DNA of 55,465 nucleotides from positions 1 through 55,465 of the forward strand of contig NZ_MATO01000013.1 in NCBI RefSeq assembly GCF_001700325.1, read 5' to 3'. The position numbers and the translations under genes are program-made. The stretch comes from Caryophanon latum. GTDB lineage: Bacteria; Bacillota; Bacilli; Bacillales_A; Planococcaceae. This document shows, in pieces, positions 1-9,384 of this stretch (position 1 is its first letter; each line of letters starts with the position of its first letter). The notes beneath the pieces were generated by a model. The model did no database searches, had not been told where the DNA came from, and saw only the letters and a list, made by a program, of their open reading frames with translations.

Positions 1-173
1 ATTATTTTCACCTGTCTGTCGCACCCGTCACAGGTTATAGTAAAAAAATGGATGTTTACTACCTCTGTTTAAGTGTCTTTATTTTTCTTCTCAGGTGGAA
101 AAATAAGTAAATTTAAAATTCGGTTAACATTTATGCGACGCTAGTGATATAAATTGAACTTAAGAAGGTAACC

Positions 174-322
174 GTTCTTTTGTTTCAGCGGATACTTTTC
201 GCAGAGAGCAACATGATGTTGGTCACAAAGGCGTTGTCGCATGGACGCGACGCATTTAGCCTTTGTTCCACGATTTTTGGTGCAGGCTTGTCCCACCGAA
301 GTCGCCGCCTCCACGTCAGAAC
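174..322. repeat. Palindromic intergenic element, type 2, copy A
   Basis: A 149-bp element with imperfect inverted arms (GTTCT at the left end, AGAAC at the right) and an internal hairpin: ACAAAGGC pairs with GCCTTTGT, and GTCGC with GCGAC around a loop containing ATGGAC. It aligns without gaps to 38048-38196, which is also 149 bp. Its core is homologous to the hairpin module found inside the other intergenic elements. A 62-codon open frame crosses it, but it is a by-product of the repeat. The rest of 1-567 holds no gene I can support. Confidence 0.85.
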
Positions 323-567
323 GATGCTTTCTTTCCTCATGTTAGATACAAAAGTTCAATCTCTATAGCTTTGATCAACTAGTATGATTCAATGTTACGT
401 CTTTCATTTTTTGAATGGCGTTATATGTATTCGAGAATCACTGAATTATATGAGATGTTTGAAGTGTGTAATGTCATTTTGAATTAGAAGAAAGCTAATT
501 CAAGTAATTTTGCTAGTTAGTTTAAACATCGTTGGAAAGGGAGAAAGGTAGAAAAAGAGGTGATGAG

Positions 568-2001
568 ATGATGGAGGTAACACGAACCGATATTGCATCA
601 GCAGAGCTTATTTTCTACTATCCGATTACATATAGCATCGCGAAACGAGATGAGCTTATTGCGACGACGAAGGAGCACGGATTTTCGTTTTTTCAAGTGG
701 AGGAGCGACCGAATAAAAATGATTATGCAGGGCATGATATTTCACATGAAGGGCTAAAGCAATTTTTTTATCCATTTATAGAGGATAAATTATTCCCAAA
801 GCATTGGCGTGAAAGAGGGTTTTCGCGGTTTTCGAAAGTTTGGAATGAAGAAGCGAACATGCAAATACGTGGGCGAACGATTCCATTTTTGATTAGTAGT
901 ACTGATTTAGTCATTTGTCCTTTTGGCATTGCATTTATCGTAATGAAAACCGCAATTCGTACACAGATGGCAGCGAGCGATGTGCTTGATTTTGCGCATT
1001 TTTTTCGTGTGCTCGTGCCGCATGTGGAAAGTGAGCGTGGGGCGACGATTGTAAAAAATGGCGCGCATTATAATCACACGGACCGATTAATTCACGAAAC
1101 GTATTTTCCTTTTTTGGCGCAGTTTTTTGTAGATTACGAAAAGCTTGGCGATGCGTACTCCCATATGCCATATTTTGAAGATGAGCGAATGTTTGTAAGC
1201 GGCTTTGTACGAACTGAAGAAGATGCGGTAATTGATGATATGTTATTGTTTCGCTTAGGGCAGCTAGACGGTACAGATGCGCAAAATGAGCCGTTTGTAT
1301 CTGCGAGTAATGAAGCTTATATTAAAGAATATGTGAGCGAGCACGTGTTAACACGTTGGGCACCACAGACGTATCGTGTAACGTCGAATCGGGCGCATAT
1401 GGAAGTGACGAATCAGTCAGAGCGTGATGCGTACGCGCGCGTATGTGAATTTTATAGCATCGATTATTATACGGTGCTGCTACATTATTTTTATAAAATG
1501 ATGTTGCTCAAGTTGACGTTTGAGCATAGCGAAATTCGTTGGGGAAAGGAAAAGTTTGTCGTTGATGAATTAATTGAGCGCATTACGAAGTTTTCATCGC
1601 GCTATTATTTTGATGAAGTCATTGTGCGCTCGGAAGGTCAAGAAGTGTCGGCGTTGCTGCGGAAGCATTTTCGCATCACGGAACAATATAAAGAAATTAA
1701 GGCGACGTTAGAGGAGCTCTATAGGTTACAGGAAGATCAAGAGGATGAGCGACAAAGTACGTTTTTATTCATTTTAACGGTGTACACGGTCGTGTCGGGC
1801 ATTTACGGTATGAATGTGGTCATTGATGACTGGAAAGGGTCGATTGATTGGGGCAAGCTTGCAGGATATACGGTGTTTGAATGGATTGCGTGGGTGCTCG
1901 GCATTACGGGTATTGTACTATCATTCACAATCGTTGGCCGTACAGCCTACCGAGGACTGCAAACGTTTGGACGTAAATATCGCCGCAAAAAATACGAATA
2001 A
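568..2001 (+). CDS. CorA-like membrane protein with GMN motif
   Basis: A 477-residue protein. A long soluble N-terminal part of about 390 residues has no motif I recognise. It is followed by two membrane segments (about 397-418 and 440-462). The first ends in YGMN (GMN at 414-416), the signature of CorA-type divalent cation channels, and a charged helix precedes it as in that family. The inferred role is transport of Mg2+ or another divalent ion in the plasma membrane; the N-terminal part is too divergent to be sure. I chose ATG 568, five bases after AGAGGTGA, over an upstream in-frame TTG at 532 that has no ribosome site. ATG 571 is an equal alternative. The gene stands alone, with the Mta-type regulator downstream. 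Confidence 0.55.
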   Translation: MMEVTRTDIASAELIFYYPITYSIAKRDELIATTKEHGFSFFQVEERPNKNDYAGHDISHEGLKQFFYPFIEDKLFPKHWRERGFSRFSKVWNEEANMQIRGRTIPFLISSTDLVICPFGIAFIVMKTAIRTQMAASDVLDFAHFFRVLVPHVESERGATIVKNGAHYNHTDRLIHETYFPFLAQFFVDYEKLGDAYSHMPYFEDERMFVSGFVRTEEDAVIDDMLLFRLGQLDGTDAQNEPFVSASNEAYIKEYVSEHVLTRWAPQTYRVTSNRAHMEVTNQSERDAYARVCEFYSIDYYTVLLHYFYKMMLLKLTFEHSEIRWGKEKFVVDELIERITKFSSRYYFDEVIVRSEGQEVSALLRKHFRITEQYKEIKATLEELYRLQEDQEDERQSTFLFILTVYTVVSGIYGMNVVIDDWKGSIDWGKLAGYTVFEWIAWVLGITGIVLSFTIVGRTAYRGLQTFGRKYRRKKYE

Positions 2002-2005
2002 ACGC

Positions 2006-2036
2006 TTGACCTTTACGTTACGTCAATGTGTATCAT
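2006..2036 (+). promoter_or_regulatory. MerR-type promoter with 19-bp spacer
   Basis: TTGACC (2006-2011) and TATCAT (2031-2036) are separated by 19 bp, the over-long spacing typical of promoters activated by MerR-family proteins. The spacer carries a dyad (TTGAC 2006-2010, GTCAA 2022-2026). It lies directly upstream of the Mta-like gene, so autoregulation is the likely function. Confidence 0.8.
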
Positions 2037-2056
2037 AAGTCCGTGGAGGTGAGTGC

Positions 2057-2809
2057 ATGTTATCAATTACGGCGCTTGCGAGCATGTCAGGGGTTTCGAC
2101 GCGTACATTGCGCCATTACGATGCCATTGGTTTATTGCAGCCAGCTGCGTACAGTGACGCAGGTTATCGTATGTACGAGGAGTCGCAAACGCTCGTGCTA
2201 CAGCAAATTATGCTGTATAAGCAAATGGGGCTGTCGCTACCTGCTATTCAAGAGCTATTGTACAATCCGTCCTTCGATGTACAAGAAGCGTTAGCACAGC
2301 ATTTAAAACAGCTGCAGCAGCAACAGCAAATACTCGCACAACAAATGGAGACGTTGCAGCGCACATTACGTTATGTAAAAGGAGAAATTACGATGACAAC
2401 AAATGAACAGTTTGAAGGTTTTAAGCAACAAAAAGTCGCTGAAAACGAGGCGCTATATGGTGAAGAAATTCGCGGAAAATACGGGGAACAATCGGTCATG
2501 TCTGCATATGGTCAATTTAAACAAATGACACCGGAGCAATATGAAGGAGCGACGCAATTAGAAAATCAACTTTTTGCGCTGCTAGCGGATATGTTGGTGC
2601 ACGAAGAGGAAGAGACGATGCTTGAAATCGCGGAGCTACATAAGCGTTGGTTAAGCATGTACTGGCCAAAATATACGAAGCAAGCCCATCGCGGTTTAAG
2701 CGAGATGTATATAGCCGATGAGCGCTTTACACAGTATTACGACAAGCGTGCAGGCGAAGGGGCAACACAACTCCTGTATAAAGCGATTCAACAGTATACA
2801 AACACATAG
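2057..2809 (+). CDS. mta: MerR/TipAS multidrug-responsive transcription regulator (Mta-like)
   Basis: A 250-residue activator. Residues 1-70 form the MerR winged helix (TRTLRHYDAIGLLQP, then GYRMYEE). Residues about 75-110 are a glutamine-rich dimerisation coiled coil, and about 112-250 match the TipAS drug-binding domain (FEGFKQQKV, ending in the FTQYYDKRAG region). The family, including B. subtilis Mta (about 257 residues), activates multidrug efflux genes and its own promoter. No efflux gene adjoins it here, so the targets are elsewhere. The start at 2057 follows GGAGGTGAG. The promoter just upstream has the 19-bp MerR spacing, and a terminator follows at 2818-2848. Family assignment is firm; orthology to mta rather than another TipAS paralogue is likely but unproven. 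Confidence 0.82.
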   Translation: MLSITALASMSGVSTRTLRHYDAIGLLQPAAYSDAGYRMYEESQTLVLQQIMLYKQMGLSLPAIQELLYNPSFDVQEALAQHLKQLQQQQQILAQQMETLQRTLRYVKGEITMTTNEQFEGFKQQKVAENEALYGEEIRGKYGEQSVMSAYGQFKQMTPEQYEGATQLENQLFALLADMLVHEEEETMLEIAELHKRWLSMYWPKYTKQAHRGLSEMYIADERFTQYYDKRAGEGATQLLYKAIQQYTNT

Positions 2810-2817
2810 AAAAATAG

Positions 2818-2848
2818 CGATTACCTTTTGCGAGGTAGTCGTTTTTTT
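2818..2848 (+). terminator. Rho-independent terminator after the Mta-like gene
   Basis: CGATTACC (2818-2825) pairs with GGTAGTCG (2834-2841), followed by seven T. Confidence 0.85.
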
Positions 2849-2912
2849 GCGATGTGTAAAACGAATGAAAAGCAGGATTTTATTCGTAATACAACGAAGG
2901 GGGAAATGACGA

Positions 2913-3239
2913 ATGACAGAACAACAATTACAAGCATTGCAAGCGCGATTAGTAGGGGAAAAGGAATCGATCCTTGCAAGCAACGCACTTCATGAAGGAG
3001 AAGAAGAACTTGAAGAATTAGAAGGTGTTGATCATCACCCAGCCGATCAAGGAACGGAGCTTGCAGAGGAATATGTTGAGCAAGCGTTAGAGGAGCAGCG
3101 TGACGAAGAATTAAAGAAGATTGACGCGGCATTAGCAGCAAGCACGTATGGCATTTGCACCGTTTGTGGAGAAGTGATTACGTATGAGCGATTAGAAGCA
3201 TTGCCCACGACGCGTACGTGTATTACACATGCAATTTAG
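2913..3239 (+). CDS. yteA: DksA/TraR-type zinc-finger protein (YteA family)
   Basis: A 108-residue protein. The first 80 residues are acidic and helical, and the C-terminus carries a zinc finger: CTVCGEVI, then RTCITH, with Cys-x2-Cys and a second Cys/His pair. This matches the short DksA/TraR family of Bacilli (YteA, YocK), thought to act at the secondary channel of RNA polymerase or in stress responses; the function is not well defined. The start at 2913 follows an AAGGGGG ribosome site. It is monocistronic, lying between the Mta terminator and the cysH promoter. Confidence 0.75.
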   Translation: MTEQQLQALQARLVGEKESILASNALHEGEEELEELEGVDHHPADQGTELAEEYVEQALEEQRDEELKKIDAALAASTYGICTVCGEVITYERLEALPTTRTCITHAI

Positions 3240-3267
3240 AAAAAACTGAATATTTTCAGAATATGCG

Positions 3268-3296
3268 TTGACATCACGTCGCTTATTACTTATACT
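3268..3296 (+). promoter_or_regulatory. Sigma-A promoter of the cysH operon
   Basis: A perfect -35 TTGACA (3268-3273), a 17-bp spacer and a near-perfect -10 TATACT (3291-3296). Transcription would give a leader of about 145 nt before cysH. Confidence 0.85.
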
Positions 3297-3343
3297 AAAC
3301 TTACTGAAATAGTATGAATTAAAAGCTGACTAGAACAATTAGA

Positions 3344-3429
3344 GGCTCTCGAACAAATTGACGAGAGTCCTTCTATTCAAATTAAAACATACTTAATTAA
3401 TAAGAATAGTTGGCGTCTATTGGAGAGCC
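3344..3429 (+). promoter_or_regulatory. Structured leader of the sulfate assimilation operon
   Basis: GGCTCTC (3344-3350) can pair with CGAGAGTC just downstream (3362-3369, one G-U pair), or perfectly with GAGAGCC (3423-3429), which sits about six bases before the cysH ribosome site. A further pair, CTATTC (3373-3378) with GAATAG (3404-3409), nests inside the long-range form. The two folds exclude each other. I do not find the S-box consensus here. Regulation by this switch is inference. Confidence 0.45.
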
Positions 3430-3450
3430 ATTAGAAGGAGGGGAAGCACT

Positions 3451-4152
3451 ATGCTAACGTTTGAGACTTGGCAAGAACCAGCGCATGACTTTGAGGTGGA
3501 TGACACGTATAAAGGTGCACTGAGTACGCTGGAATGGGCATACGACACTTATGGAGATGAGGTTGTGTATGCATGTAGCTTTGGGATCGAAGGCATTGTG
3601 CTAATTGATTTAATTGCGAAAGTAAAGCGTGACGCAAAAATTGTCTTTTTAGATACAAACAAGCATTTTGACGAAACGTATGAAGTCATTGAAAAAGTGA
3701 AAAAGCGTTATCCGCAACTGCGCATCGAGCTAAAGCAACCGAAACTTACACTTGAGGAGCAGGCGGAGAAGTACGGCGACAAGCTTTGGGAAACAGAGCC
3801 TAACCAATGCTGTAAAGTGCGCAAAATCGAGCCGCTTGATGAATCGTTAAGCGAGGCGATTGCGTGGATTTCGGGGCTGCGACGTGAGCAAGGTCCAACG
3901 CGTGCGAATACGAACTTCATCAATTTAGATACACGCTTTGAGTCAGTGAAAATTTGTCCGCTTATTCATTGGACGTGGAAAGATGTATGGCGCTACGTCA
4001 GTCGCAATGAATTGGATTATAACGTTTTGCATGATCGCGGCTATCCGTCAATCGGGTGCGCACCATGCACAAACCCAGCATTTACAGAGGAAGACTTACG
4101 CGCAGGTCGCTGGTCTGGTCAAGGCAAAACAGAGTGTGGCCTACACGGTTAA
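3451..4152 (+). CDS. cysH: Adenylylsulfate reductase, iron-sulfur type
   Basis: A 233-residue thioredoxin-dependent APS (or APS/PAPS) reductase that reduces activated sulfate to sulfite in the cytoplasm. Visible features are the nucleotide-binding SFGIEG near residue 49, the [12 protein letters not shown] segment, and the cysteine pairs CC (120-121) and CxxC (203, 206) that bind a [4Fe-4S] cluster. These distinguish the assimilatory bacterial APS-type enzyme from cluster-free PAPS reductases. The catalytic cysteine is C229 in ECGLHG at the C-terminus. It is the first gene of cysH-sat-cysC, with an AGGAGGGG ribosome site. The start at 3451 agrees with the family length. Confidence 0.95.
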   Translation: MLTFETWQEPAHDFEVDDTYKGALSTLEWAYDTYGDEVVYACSFGIEGIVLIDLIAKVKRDAKIVFLDTNKHFDETYEVIEKVKKRYPQLRIELKQPKLTLEEQAEKYGDKLWETEPNQCCKVRKIEPLDESLSEAIAWISGLRREQGPTRANTNFINLDTRFESVKICPLIHWTWKDVWRYVSRNELDYNVLHDRGYPSIGCAPCTNPAFTEEDLRAGRWSGQGKTECGLHG

Positions 4153-4172
4153 ATTTGAGGAGGAAATAAAAA

Positions 4173-5312
4173 ATGAGCTTACAACCACATGGTGGCGTTT
4201 TAGTACAACGCTTTAACGAAAACAAGGATTTTTCATCAATTACAAAAACAATCGAGATCGACAACATCTCATTAAGTGACTTAGAATTAATCGGAATCGG
4301 TGCATATAGCCCGTTAGAAGGTTTCTTAAATGAAGCAGACTATAAAGCAGTCGTAAAAGATATGCGCTTAGCAAACGGTACGGTGTGGAGCATTCCAATT
4401 ACGTTACCAGTAGACGAAGCAACAGCAGCGACACTTGTTGCAGGTGAAGAAGTTGCGCTTGCATACGAAGGCGTTGTGTACGGTACGCTTGAAGTAGGCG
4501 ACATTTACACACCAGATAAAGATGCAGAAGCGGTTAACGTATACGGCACAGACGATCAAGCACACCCAGGTGTAGCGAAAATGTTTGAGCGTCCAAATAC
4601 ATACGTAGGCGGAAAAATTACGTTAACGAAAAAAGCAGATAAGCCGTTCCCAGCGTACACGTTCGAACCAGCTGAAACGCGCGCTCGCTTTGCGGAAAAA
4701 GGGTGGAAAACAATCGTAGGCTTCCAAACACGTAACCCAGTTCACCGCGCACACGAATACATTCAAAAAGTAGCGCTTGAAATTGTAGACGGTCTGTTCT
4801 TAAATCCATTAGTAGGCGAAACGAAATCAGATGATATTTCAGCGGAGATTCGCATGGAAAGCTATGAAGTATTACTGGAGAAGTATTACCCACAAGACCG
4901 CGTACAACTTGGCGTATTTTTAGCGGCAATGCGTTATGCAGGTCCACGTGAGGCGATTTTCCACGCATTAGTACGTAAAAACTATGGCTGCACGCACTTC
5001 ATCGTAGGGCGCGACCACGCAGGTGTAGGTGACTACTACGGCACGTACGAAGCACAAGAGTTATTCGAGCGCTTCACACAAGAGGAAATCGGCATCTTCC
5101 CGCTGAAATTCGAGCATAGCTTCTACTGCACGGAATGCGAAGGCATGGCGACGACAAAAACATGTGCACACGGTGCGGAATCACGCGTTATTTTATCAGG
5201 TACAAAAGTGCGCGAAATGTTACGTGCTGGTGAAATTCCACCGTCAACATTTAGCCGTAAAGAAGTAGTAGAAGTATTAATTCGTGGCTTACGCGAAGAA
5301 GCAACGGTGTAG
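4173..5312 (+). CDS. sat: Sulfate adenylyltransferase (ATP sulfurylase)
   Basis: A 379-residue homo-oligomeric ATP sulfurylase that makes APS from sulfate and ATP, the first step of sulfate assimilation. The active-site signature [11 protein letters not shown] is at about 185-195, with the two histidines of HxxH at 191 and 194. [12 protein letters not shown] follows later, and the C-terminal part carries the cysteine-containing [15 protein letters not shown] segment common in Bacillus enzymes. It lies 20 bp after cysH with its own GGAGG site and 9 bp before cysC, so the three genes are cotranscribed. Confidence 0.96.
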   Translation: MSLQPHGGVLVQRFNENKDFSSITKTIEIDNISLSDLELIGIGAYSPLEGFLNEADYKAVVKDMRLANGTVWSIPITLPVDEATAATLVAGEEVALAYEGVVYGTLEVGDIYTPDKDAEAVNVYGTDDQAHPGVAKMFERPNTYVGGKITLTKKADKPFPAYTFEPAETRARFAEKGWKTIVGFQTRNPVHRAHEYIQKVALEIVDGLFLNPLVGETKSDDISAEIRMESYEVLLEKYYPQDRVQLGVFLAAMRYAGPREAIFHALVRKNYGCTHFIVGRDHAGVGDYYGTYEAQELFERFTQEEIGIFPLKFEHSFYCTECEGMATTKTCAHGAESRVILSGTKVREMLRAGEIPPSTFSRKEVVEVLIRGLREEATV

Positions 5313-5321
5313 GAGGAAATG

Positions 5322-5915
5322 ATGAGCACAAACATTACATGGCATGACGCTTCAATTACAACAGCAGAGCGTCGCGAGCAAAACAAACAGCATAGCTTAG
5401 TATTATGGTTCACAGGTTTATCGGGTGCAGGGAAATCAACAGTGGCAAACGCATTTGCGCGCAAGTTGTTTGACCTTGGCAACCAAGTAACAGTTCTTGA
5501 CGGTGACAATGTGCGTCACGGTTTAAATAAAGATTTAGGCTTTGATGAGGATAGCCGCAAAGAAAATATTCGTCGCGTCGGTGAAGTGTCAAAGTTATTT
5601 GTAGAAGCAGGTCAAATTGTCGTGACGGCATTTATTTCGCCGTACCAGGCAGACCGCGATACAGTGCGCGCATTATTAGCAGAAGATGAATTTTTTGAAG
5701 TGTTCGTTGATTGCTCATTAGAAGAATGCGAGCGCCGCGATCCAAAAGGTTTATACGAAAAAGCGCGCGCCGGTCAAATTCCGAACTTCACAGGCATTTC
5801 AGCGCCGTACGAAGCACCGGTAAAGCCAGAAGTGACGTTAAACACAGAAAAGTATTCTGTAGAGGAATGCGCGGAGCAATTAATCGCGATTTTACAAGAG
5901 AAGAAATACATTTAA
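5322..5915 (+). CDS. cysC: Adenylylsulfate kinase
   Basis: A 197-residue APS kinase that phosphorylates APS to PAPS. The Walker A loop GLSGAGKST is at residues 32-40, and the lid region KGLYEKARAGQIPNFTG, with its APS contacts, is near 145-160. The ribosome site AGGAGG overlaps the sat stop codon. ATG 5319 lies only two bases after it, so ATG 5322 (five bases) is the better start. Coexistence with an iron-sulfur APS reductase means PAPS is either a side route or a second substrate of CysH, as proposed for Bacillus. No terminator follows closely; the first is at 6111-6153. Confidence 0.95.
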   Translation: MSTNITWHDASITTAERREQNKQHSLVLWFTGLSGAGKSTVANAFARKLFDLGNQVTVLDGDNVRHGLNKDLGFDEDSRKENIRRVGEVSKLFVEAGQIVVTAFISPYQADRDTVRALLAEDEFFEVFVDCSLEECERRDPKGLYEKARAGQIPNFTGISAPYEAPVKPEVTLNTEKYSVEECAEQLIAILQEKKYI

Positions 5916-5964
5916 TTGCATCTGTTGATTAGTGTATGTATTTATATAAAATGTGAGATATGAA

Positions 5965-6052
5965 TGGCTGTGAGCGCTGCGGCGAGCCCCAGAAACGCGA
6001 GTCGCAAAGCGCAATAGATCGTGTGTTTACTAAAGCTTGCCTCGATGTGAAA
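5965..6052. repeat. Truncated palindromic intergenic element
   Basis: The left arm of the type-1 element (GGCTGTGAGCGC then GGCGAG) joins the right arm (GAGCCCCAG, ACGCGAG) directly, without the usual central hairpins. A second element end follows at 6034-6052 (GCTTGCCTCGATGTGAAA). It is an internally deleted copy in the gap 5916-6302. Confidence 0.7.
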
Positions 6053-6110
6053 CCAATCCGTTGTAAGTGATAGGATACTTACTGCACGTCGTATATTTCA
6101 TAAATAGCCA

Positions 6111-6153
6111 AAAGCATCATTCGAAGCAGCATTGTTTCGAATGATGCTTTTTT
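6111..6153 (+). terminator. Terminator after the cysH operon
   Basis: A perfect 15-bp stem (6111-6125 with 6136-6150; AAAGCATCATTCGAA) ends in a T run. It lies about 195 bases after cysC, beyond the truncated repeat, so the repeat is within the operon transcript. Confidence 0.9.
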
Positions 6154-6302
6154 CGTTGTATAAGCGACATAAAAGCGGTATCATTTTAATCACGTTTAGA
6201 AACATCAACACAGTGTTTCCTACAGAAGTTGTGTTAAAATAGAATGCGAACGATTGGACGAACATGATGTGTTTTGCATCATTTTATTGGAGGTTATTTT
6301 TT

Positions 6303-7676
6303 ATGCAAGCTAAGTGGTTACAAGCCACTACAGAAAATGCAGAGACGACACCCGTTTTATATATGGAAACGATCAAAGTCCCGCATCTTTCTGCATTATC
6401 GTTTTTTGCGGCAGGGAAAGAGCAGTTCGCACAACAACGATTTTATTGGCAAAATCGAGAGAAAACATTTACGCTTGTTGGTCTTGGTCATGCATATACA
6501 ATGACATTTGAAGGCGAGCAAGGACGCTTCGATCATGTGGAAAAACAATGGCAGCAACTAACAGCTACGATGCATAAAGAAGGAATCACGCACGTGCAGC
6601 CGATGCTGTTTGGTGGTTTTACGTTTGACCCGTCAAATACAATACAAAGTGAGTGGGCGTCATTTCCAGATGCTTTTTTTGCGCTCGCAACGTATCAAAT
6701 TATTGAACAGAATGATTGTTGTTTTTTATCAATGCATGTTGTGTCAAGTGCACCGCTAGACGATGCTGTATGGCAAACGATGCGACATGAGCGAGATGCA
6801 CTCGTTGAAGCAGCAAGACGTGGGGAACTATATACGAAACCTGTTGCAATGAGTTATTTTGAGCCGCATAAAATTGATTATTTAGCATCGATTGATCGTG
6901 TCACAGCACTCATTCAACAAAAGCAAGCGCAAAAGGTTGTTATTGCACGACCGCTTGCGCTAACGTTTGCAAACCATATTAAAGCAGAACAGGCGTTATC
7001 TCAAATTGTTGAGGAGCAGCCGAGCAGCTATTTATTCGGTTTGGAGCATGAGGAGCTATTTTTCTTCGGTGCGTCACCGGAGCGTTTAGTGAAGGTCGAT
7101 GCGCATAAAGCGTATTCATCATGCGTGGCAGGCTCAATTAGACGAGGTGAGACGGTAGAGCAGGACGAACAGCTCGGCGCATCACTGCTTGCCGATACGA
7201 AAAATTTAGAGGAGCATCAATACGTTGTCGACATGATTGCACAAACATTTGAGCAAAGTTGTTACAACGTCACGTTCCCGAACAAACCACAGCTATTAAA
7301 AATTCGTGACATTCAGCATTTATTTACACCAGTAGAAGGTGATTTAAAGGACGATGCGACAATTTTAAGCTTAGTGAAATATTTACATCCAACGCCTGCG
7401 CTCGGTGGGGTTCCGCGTGAGGCAGCGATGGCTATTATTCGTGAAAACGAGCCGATGAACCGTGGCTTATATGCAGCACCGATTGGCTGGATGGACGCAG
7501 AAGGAAACGGCGAATTTGCAGTGGCGATTCGTTCTGCTGCGATTGTCGGACAAGATGCGTACTTATATGCAGGGGGCGGCATTGTCGGGGATTCAACGGC
7601 GCAATCAGAGTATGAGGAAACGTTAGTGAAATTTAGACCGATGCTACGTGCATTAGGAGGGAATATACATGAGTGA
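6303..7676 (+). CDS. menF: Isochorismate synthase
   Basis: A 457-residue chorismate-binding enzyme that converts chorismate to isochorismate, the entry step of menaquinone synthesis. The C-terminal half carries the family signatures: FFGASPERLVKV, SCVAGSIRRG, HLFTPVEG, LHPTPALGG and GWMDAEGNGEFAVAIRSA with the terminal YAGGGIVGDS. I start at ATG 6303, behind TTGGAGG, rather than at the in-frame ATG 6264, which has no site. It overlaps menD by 8 bases (translational coupling). Neighbours menD, menH and menB confirm the menaquinone rather than siderophore role. Confidence 0.95.
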   Translation: MQAKWLQATTENAETTPVLYMETIKVPHLSALSFFAAGKEQFAQQRFYWQNREKTFTLVGLGHAYTMTFEGEQGRFDHVEKQWQQLTATMHKEGITHVQPMLFGGFTFDPSNTIQSEWASFPDAFFALATYQIIEQNDCCFLSMHVVSSAPLDDAVWQTMRHERDALVEAARRGELYTKPVAMSYFEPHKIDYLASIDRVTALIQQKQAQKVVIARPLALTFANHIKAEQALSQIVEEQPSSYLFGLEHEELFFFGASPERLVKVDAHKAYSSCVAGSIRRGETVEQDEQLGASLLADTKNLEEHQYVVDMIAQTFEQSCYNVTFPNKPQLLKIRDIQHLFTPVEGDLKDDATILSLVKYLHPTPALGGVPREAAMAIIRENEPMNRGLYAAPIGWMDAEGNGEFAVAIRSAAIVGQDAYLYAGGGIVGDSTAQSEYEETLVKFRPMLRALGGNIHE

Positions 7677-9384
7677 GCGTGAATTATTAACGTCGTATGT
7701 GTATCGTTTAACGAGCGCGCTTTATGCTGGGGGAGTACGTCACGTTGTCGTCAGCCCTGGCTCGCGTTCAACACCGCTTGCATATGCGTTCGCATCGACG
7801 AAGGAGCTAACGCTGCATCGCCAAGTAGACGAGCGTGCAGCGGCGTTTTATGCGCTCGGTTTAGCGAAAGCAACGAATGAGCCAGTCGTATTACTATGCA
7901 CATCTGGTACAGCAGCGGCGAACTATTTCCCGGCAATTATTGAGGCGAAATATGCGCGTGTACCATTAATTATTTTGACGGCGGATCGTCCGCATGAGCT
8001 ACGTGAAGTCGGCGCACCGCAAGCGATTAACCAAGTGCAACTGTACGGCGAGCACGTGAAATGGTCCGTTGATTTTCCGATTCCAGATAATGCGCCACAA
8101 ACATTGCCGTTTATTACACGTCATACGGCACGTGCAGTTATGATTGCGACGACAGCGCCATTTGGTCCAGTGCACATAAATGTACCGTTTCGTGAGCCGT
8201 TAACAATTGATTTTCGCGAGCAGCTTGATGATGTAGACGTTTTGCTTCATCGAGGGGAGCTTGTGCCGTCAGTAGACACACAACACGTATTAGCGACGAT
8301 TTTAAACGACACAAAGCGCGGCATACTCATTGTCGGTGAGCTGCCGCTTCAAACGGATTTATCGCATGTGTGGGCGTTTATTCGCGCGCTGAAGTGGCCG
8401 GTGCTAGTCGAGAGCTTATCGAACTTGCGCGGCAACATTCCGCTTGATTGTCGTGATTATGTCATTGCGACGTATGATGCGACGCTAAAAAGTGAAGCGT
8501 TTACAAGCGTCGTTGCACCACAGACGGTAATGCGGATTGGGGCACAGCCTGTTTCAAAATTCGTGCAGCAGTTTATTACACATGCAAATCCTATGCATTA
8601 CATCGTTGTTGATGAGGATCCAATGTTCCGTGATGCAACGGCGATGGCTTCAATGATTGTGCACGCACAGCTTGGCGCATGGCTAACGGAATTGCAGCTT
8701 GAACCGAATATTGAAGAGGCGTACGTGCATGAATGGCGCGACGTTAATGAACTAGCGATGGAATACATTGAAAACTATATGAGCGGTGCAGAGGATGAAG
8801 GGGCTGCGATGTGTCATTTACTTGCAGGCATTCCAGAAGCAACGGACGTATTTGTGAGCAGCAGTATGCCGATTCGTGATATTGATACGTTTTTCTTACC
8901 GACGACATGTGATGTGCGCATTTTTGCAAATCGCGGCGCAAACGGCATTGATGGCGTCGTGTCAACAGCGCTCGGCTTTAGTCAAGGAAACAAGCGTAAT
9001 ACGGTACTCGTTATTGGTGATCTTGCGTTTTTACACGATACGAGCGGGTTACTCGCAACACGCTATCAGCAATGCGACATTGATATCGTTGTTATGAACA
9101 ATGACGGCGGGGGCATTTTCTCATATTTACCACAGGCGAGCGTGCCGCAGCATTACGAGCAGTTATTTGGTACACCGACTGGGCTGACAATGGAGCAAGT
9201 AGCGAACATGTATGCATTTGAATACGTGCCGATCCACGACGTTTCACAGCTATATGATGTCATGCAACAAAAGCGTCAGCGCATTCGTCTAATAGAAGTG
9301 TTTACAAATCGCGAGGATAATACTTTTGCACACCGAGCGCTTTGGCAGCAAATTATACAGGGGGTCAAAATATGGCAAAGTTAA
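7669..9384 (+). CDS. menD: SEPHCHC synthase (menaquinone)
   Basis: A 571-residue thiamine-diphosphate enzyme that joins isochorismate and 2-oxoglutarate to give 2-succinyl-5-enolpyruvyl-6-hydroxy-3-cyclohexene-1-carboxylate. N-terminal markers are VVSPGSRSTPLAYA and the QVDERAAAFYALG segment, whose glutamate activates the cofactor. The ThDP/Mg motif begins with GDLAF near residue 450 and runs to NNDGGG. Length matches the family. It overlaps menF by 8 bases and menH by 13, forming a tightly coupled cluster. Confidence 0.96.
   Translation: MSERELLTSYVYRLTSALYAGGVRHVVVSPGSRSTPLAYAFASTKELTLHRQVDERAAAFYALGLAKATNEPVVLLCTSGTAAANYFPAIIEAKYARVPLIILTADRPHELREVGAPQAINQVQLYGEHVKWSVDFPIPDNAPQTLPFITRHTARAVMIATTAPFGPVHINVPFREPLTIDFREQLDDVDVLLHRGELVPSVDTQHVLATILNDTKRGILIVGELPLQTDLSHVWAFIRALKWPVLVESLSNLRGNIPLDCRDYVIATYDATLKSEAFTSVVAPQTVMRIGAQPVSKFVQQFITHANPMHYIVVDEDPMFRDATAMASMIVHAQLGAWLTELQLEPNIEEAYVHEWRDVNELAMEYIENYMSGAEDEGAAMCHLLAGIPEATDVFVSSSMPIRDIDTFFLPTTCDVRIFANRGANGIDGVVSTALGFSQGNKRNTVLVIGDLAFLHDTSGLLATRYQQCDIDIVVMNNDGGGIFSYLPQASVPQHYEQLFGTPTGLTMEQVANMYAFEYVPIHDVSQLYDVMQQKRQRIRLIEVFTNREDNTFAHRALWQQIIQGVKIWQS

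Noticed and set aside
180-368. 62-codon open frame
   Set aside because: It is entirely explained by the palindromic type-2 element and has no ribosome site; its equivalent is not kept open in the 38048 copy.
3250-3450. S-box upstream of cysH
   Set aside because: The conserved S-box blocks seen before metK are absent here.
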